The position numbers and the translations under genes are program-made. The notes below the pieces were generated by a model that saw only the letters and a list, made by a program, of their open reading frames with translations, made no database searches and was not told where the DNA came from. DNA of 64,000 nucleotides from an uncultured Draconibacterium sp. (GTDB lineage: Bacteria; Bacteroidota; Bacteroidia; Bacteroidales; Prolixibacteraceae), in NCBI RefSeq assembly GCF_913060805.1, contig NZ_CAJXTC010000004.1, positions 1 through 64,000 on the forward strand, given 5' to 3'. Shown in pieces: positions 60,828 through 64,000 of the stretch (position 1 is the first letter of the stretch; the number at the start of each line of letters is the position of its first letter).

Positions 60828-61499
60828 CTATTGTGGAAAAAGAAAGGTTTTTGCGATGATAAGATCCTGGGGCCAGGTAATTTTTATGTTTTCGCGGTTG
60901 CCTTTAACCAAATGAATTTTATGTCCGGCATTTTCAAGCACCGACGCATCGTCGGTAAAATTTTCGTGATTCGCGAACTGATAGGCATCTTTTATATCGT
61001 TTACCTGAAATGTTTGTGGAGTTTGTACCAAAAAGTATTTGTTGCGATCGACGGCTTTATTGCCACTTTCATCGGAATAACGAATCGATTCCGACGGAGG
61101 AACAACCGGCAAAGCATTGCCCGATCTTTTGGCTTCGGTAAAACAGTGCTCGATGGTTTCTTTGGCAACAAGCGGACGAACGCCGTCGTGGATAAAAACA
61201 ATACCGTCGTCACCGATTTGTGCCAGTCCGTTTTTTACCGATTGAAAACGGTTTTCGCCGCCAAAAGCAAGTTTGTAATTTGTAGTAAAAGAATGCTTGT
61301 GGCAAAGTTCTTTCCAATGTTCAACCTGTGTTTCGGGTAAAACCAGTACAAATTCAATGTTCGGATCGAAACGCAAAAAGGCCTCAAAAGTGTAGAGTAG
61401 AACAGGCTTCCCCTCAATTTCGAGAAACTGTTTAGGAACCGAGGCTCCCATACGGTTTCCGCTGCCACCTGCAACAATTAAAGCAAACTTTTTTAGCAT
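60828..61499 (-). CDS. ispD: 2-C-methyl-D-erythritol 4-phosphate cytidylyltransferase
   Basis: Third step of the MEP isoprenoid pathway. 223 residues. ALIVAGGSGNRMGASVPKQFL (about 6-26) is the CTP-binding signature, VFIHDGVRPLV (about 101-111) the substrate loop, and QTPQTFQ (about 155-161) and FTDDASVLEN (about 178-187) the remaining motifs. Divergent from DUF2461. Confidence 0.95.
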   Translation of the reverse strand: MLKKFALIVAGGSGNRMGASVPKQFLEIEGKPVLLYTFEAFLRFDPNIEFVLVLPETQVEHWKELCHKHSFTTNYKLAFGGENRFQSVKNGLAQIGDDGIVFIHDGVRPLVAKETIEHCFTEAKRSGNALPVVPPSESIRYSDESGNKAVDRNKYFLVQTPQTFQVNDIKDAYQFANHENFTDDASVLENAGHKIHLVKGNRENIKITWPQDLIIAKTFLFPQ

Positions 61500-61553
61500 C
61501 GGTACTGTTTTTTACATAAATTGAAATTTAAAAATAGTGCAAAATATTCTACT

Positions 61554-62207
61554 ATGGAGAAAGTTCTTGGATTTTTAAAGCAGCTGGCAGAAAACAACAA
61601 TCGCGAATGGTTTAACGACAACCGGAAATGGTATGAAGAGAGTCGAGAAAAAATACTTTTTCTTACCGATGTTCTGATTAATGAGATTGGCGAATTCGAT
61701 CCGGCAGTGCGCGGCTTGCAACCCAAAGACTGTGTGTTTCGGATCTTCCGCGATGTACGTTTTTCGAAAGATAAACGCCCGTATAAAACCAATTTTGGCA
61801 GTTTTATTTGCAAAGGCGGCCGGAAAAGTATGAATCCGGGGTACTATTTTCATTTGGAGCCAGGTGGTTGTTTTATTGCCGGCGGAATTTATATGCCACC
61901 AGCGCCGGTGTTAAAATCGATAAGGAATTATGTGGCCGACCATGCCGAAGAATGGCTGGAAATTACCAACGAACCCGATTTTAAAAAACAATTTCCGGAA
62001 ATGTATGGCGACAAATTAAAGTTGGCGCCAAAGGGTTTCCCGAAAGATCATGAGCACATCGAATTGCTGAAACACAAATCGTATATTTATTCAAAAACAC
62101 TGGAAGAGAAGGTAGTAACCAGCGATAACTACATTAAAGAAGTGGTGCAGCTTTACGAGCAGCTTCAGCCGGTAAATGTATTTTTATACGAGGCCCTGGC
62201 AGAGTAA
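61554..62207 (+). CDS. DUF2461 domain protein
   Basis: 217 residues from ATG at 61554 (a TTG at 61521 would add 11). DUF2461 (TIGR02453) features are KQLAENNNREWFNDNRKWYE, FRIFRDVRFSKDKRPYKTNFG and GYYFHLEPGGCFIAGGIYMP. Function of the family is not known to me. Cytoplasmic, single gene, with a terminator at 62316. Confidence 0.92.
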   Translation: MEKVLGFLKQLAENNNREWFNDNRKWYEESREKILFLTDVLINEIGEFDPAVRGLQPKDCVFRIFRDVRFSKDKRPYKTNFGSFICKGGRKSMNPGYYFHLEPGGCFIAGGIYMPPAPVLKSIRNYVADHAEEWLEITNEPDFKKQFPEMYGDKLKLAPKGFPKDHEHIELLKHKSYIYSKTLEEKVVTSDNYIKEVVQLYEQLQPVNVFLYEALAE

Positions 62208-62315
62208 TTATTTTTATTGCATCTTAATAAAGCTTGGCAGGGTTACTTTTTTCGGTTCTAAGGAATATTATAATATAAGACCCTTATTTTTTATCTTCCC
62301 GATTTCAATGAAATG

Positions 62316-62345
62316 CCCCGGTTGTTCTGACCGGGGTTCTTTTAT
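62316..62345 (+). terminator. Terminator after DUF2461 gene
   Basis: CCCCGGT and ACCGGGG with a 7-nt loop, followed by TTCTTTTATTT. Confidence 0.8.
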
Positions 62346-62382
62346 TTATAACGGATCAATACTGAGGGGGTTAGCACCATAT

Positions 62383-62417
62383 TTTGTTTTTCAAAATGGA
62401 AAGAATAATTACTTTTG
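62383..62417 (+). promoter_or_regulatory. Promoter of the DUF5020-NCS2 unit
   Basis: TTTG (62383-62386), 23-base spacer, TACTTTTG (62410-62417), the latter a full match; start codon 37 bases on. Confidence 0.5.
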
Positions 62418-62454
62418 CTGCCATTAAATATCAAATTCTTATAATTTAACGACT

Positions 62455-63135
62455 ATGAAAAAAGTACTACTTGCAATGGCTTTTGTTGCATTTATGTTTT
62501 CTGTTAATGCCCAAAATGTACAGTTACACTACGATTTCGGTGAAGGCCGAAAAATGCTGACCTCAACAGTTGAGATGTTCCGTCCCGACAAATATGGATC
62601 AACATTCTTTTTCGTTGATATGGATTACGGTTCGGACGAGAGTGGCATCGACAATGGAATTTCGCTGGGTTACTGGGAAATTGCACGTGCTTTTAAATGG
62701 AGCGAAACGCAGAAGTATATGCCGCGTGTTGAATACAACGGTGGAGCAATGAGTATTGGCGAAGGCGTTTGGATTCCGATTGAAAACTGCTGGTTGGCCG
62801 GTGTGGAACGTACCTGGGCTTCGGCCGATTTTTCAAAAATTCTGACTTTGCAGGCCAACTACAAATACATCAAAGATAAAGAAGATGCAGCGTTTCAGTT
62901 AACAGCTGTATGGACCGTGCAAATGGCTGAAGGAAAAGTAACTTTCACAGGTTTTGCTGATTTCTGGAAAGAAGAAATGTTCTGGGGAACTGACTACCGT
63001 TTCTTAACCGAGCCACAATTGTGGTACAACCCATGTAAAAACTTCTCGTTTGGTACTGAGATTGAATTGAGCAACAACTTTGTTGGCGATGAATTTGCTG
63101 TGAAGCCAACACTGGCAGTGAAATACACATTCTAA
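62455..63135 (+). CDS. DUF5020 outer-membrane protein (Tsx-like)
   Basis: 226 residues with a signal peptide (MAFVAFMFSVNAQ) and a run of amphipathic beta strands with aromatic girdles, ending VKPTLAVKYTF, a C-terminal Phe typical of outer-membrane barrels. The DUF5020 family is related to nucleoside channel Tsx. The next gene, 10 bp downstream, is a purine/nucleobase permease, so together they may bring nucleosides or bases across both membranes. That link is inference from context. Confidence 0.87.
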   Translation: MKKVLLAMAFVAFMFSVNAQNVQLHYDFGEGRKMLTSTVEMFRPDKYGSTFFFVDMDYGSDESGIDNGISLGYWEIARAFKWSETQKYMPRVEYNGGAMSIGEGVWIPIENCWLAGVERTWASADFSKILTLQANYKYIKDKEDAAFQLTAVWTVQMAEGKVTFTGFADFWKEEMFWGTDYRFLTEPQLWYNPCKNFSFGTEIELSNNFVGDEFAVKPTLAVKYTF

Positions 63136-63145
63136 AACCTGAATT

Positions 63146-64000
63146 ATGATCGATAAATATTTTAATATCAGCGGCCGTGGTTCTTCTTTCAAAAAGGAGA
63201 TCATTGGTGGGGCAACCACCTTTTTAACTATGGCCTACATCATTTTTGTAAACCCATCGATTTTGGGCGATGCAGGAATGGATAGAAATGCACTGATCAC
63301 AGTTACGATTGTAGCCTCTCTTATTGGTACGCTTTTGGCTGGTGTTTGGGCAAAAGTGCCTTATGCAATGGCTCCGGGAATGGGATTGAATGCCTTTTTT
63401 ACCTACACGCTTGTGTTGGGTGCCGGTGTTGACTGGCAGACAGCTCTTGGAGTGGTATTTATTTCGGGTGTAATATTTTTGGCGCTTACTGTTACCGGTA
63501 TTCGAACCAAGATTATCCATACTATTCCGCTGGCACTGCGTTTAGCAACCGGAGCAGGTATTGGATTGTTTATCTCGTTCATCGGTTTTAAAAACATGGG
63601 ACTGGTTGTTGCCAATCCTGCAACTTATGTTGGTTTAGGTGAGTTCACACCGACCTTGTTGATCGGTTTGGCCGGTTTACTTATTACTGCCATTTTGGAA
63701 GTGAAAAAAGTACGCGGCGGAATCTTCTACGGAATTATTATCACTACAATAATTGCGATAGTTGCCGGAGAAGTTCAGGCACCTGAATCGGTTGTTTCTA
63801 TGCCTCCATCGATGAGTCCGCTTCTATTGAAACTGGATATTCTTTCGGCGCTTAGCCTGGGATTGATCGGTGCGATTTTCTCGTTTATGTTTGTCGACCT
63901 TTTTGATTCGGTAGGAACAATTGTAGCGTGTTCGTACGAAGCTGGTTTTGTGGATAAAGATGGTAAAGTAGAGAATGTTGACCGTATTCTGGAAGCTGAT
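63146..64000 (+). CDS. NCS2-family nucleobase permease, AzgA-like (3' truncated by window)
   Basis: 285 codons are seen from ATG at 63146 to the window end without a stop. Polytopic inner-membrane transporter for adenine/guanine/hypoxanthine-type bases. GATTFLTMAYIIFVNPSIL (about 23-41), APGMGLNAFFTYTLV (about 79-93) and FSFMFVDLFDSVGTIV (about 247-262) are the AzgA-type signatures. The rest of the protein (about 150 residues) lies beyond the window. Confidence 0.95.
   Translation, partial: MIDKYFNISGRGSSFKKEIIGGATTFLTMAYIIFVNPSILGDAGMDRNALITVTIVASLIGTLLAGVWAKVPYAMAPGMGLNAFFTYTLVLGAGVDWQTALGVVFISGVIFLALTVTGIRTKIIHTIPLALRLATGAGIGLFISFIGFKNMGLVVANPATYVGLGEFTPTLLIGLAGLLITAILEVKKVRGGIFYGIIITTIIAIVAGEVQAPESVVSMPPSMSPLLLKLDILSALSLGLIGAIFSFMFVDLFDSVGTIVACSYEAGFVDKDGKVENVDRILEAD

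Noticed and set aside
1-64000. tRNA, rRNA, tmRNA or signal-recognition RNA genes
   Set aside because: No cloverleaf with a T-loop GTTCRA motif and CCA-like end, and no conserved RNA core, was recognised in any intergenic stretch.

Overview
The window is chromosomal DNA from a member of the Bacteroidota, most likely a marine or gut-type Bacteroidales/Marinilabiliales relative. The taxonomic call is inference. It rests on the type IX secretion/gliding genes (porW/sprE, porX, gldH), a RicT-GldH gene pair, a zinc-less DksA-like protein, RND and MlaE/F arrangements typical of the phylum, and many promoters with the Bacteroidota -7 box TAnnTTTG and no obvious Shine-Dalgarno. Both ends cut genes: the succinate dehydrogenase/fumarate reductase flavoprotein at the left and an NCS2 purine permease at the right.

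Layout. 1-7.6 kb: sdhAB, a conserved hypothetical, a CPBP protease, a BtpA-family protein and a solitary CBM48 protein, then 1.1 kb holding a dispersed repeat and a 20-21 bp periodic array. 7.6-16.8 kb: ileS, dksA-like, lspA, cysS, ribE, then a pterin/folate cluster (folM-like SDR, folB, folK) in which a REP-associated tyrosine transposase has inserted at the folB/folK junction and become fused in frame to FolK. 16.9-19.5 kb: a HAD phosphatase/mutase and tryptophanase. 19.5-28.3 kb: a divergent locus with a membrane-spanning LamG/winged-helix regulator facing a five-gene unit (tetraheme cytochrome-SUMF1 fusion, Tat-exported Gfo/Idh/MocA lipoprotein, GT2, GT-C with TPR, small membrane protein). 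Heptamer direct repeats at 11-bp spacing lie between them. 28.3-43 kb: housekeeping genes (gltX, kbl, pgk, holB, ricT, gldH, trmB, apbC), a beta-mannosidase and a large nested-hairpin element. 43-49 kb: porW and porX. 49-54 kb: DUF89, a thioredoxin-like lipid-side protein, the MlaFE-type ABC pair and manC. 54-60.7 kb: a tetR-tolC-adaptor-RND efflux operon with a perfect palindromic operator. 60.8-64 kb: ispD, DUF2461, DUF5020 and the NCS2 permease.

The most unusual items are the RAYT-FolK fusion with its three REP palindromes, the regulator/operator/operon locus at 19.5-28.3 kb, the nested-hairpin element at 35.7-36.0 kb, and the palindromic array upstream of ileS. Intergenic regions are rich in short palindromic repeats of at least four families. 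I found no rRNA, tRNA, CRISPR array or intact IS other than the RAYT gene.
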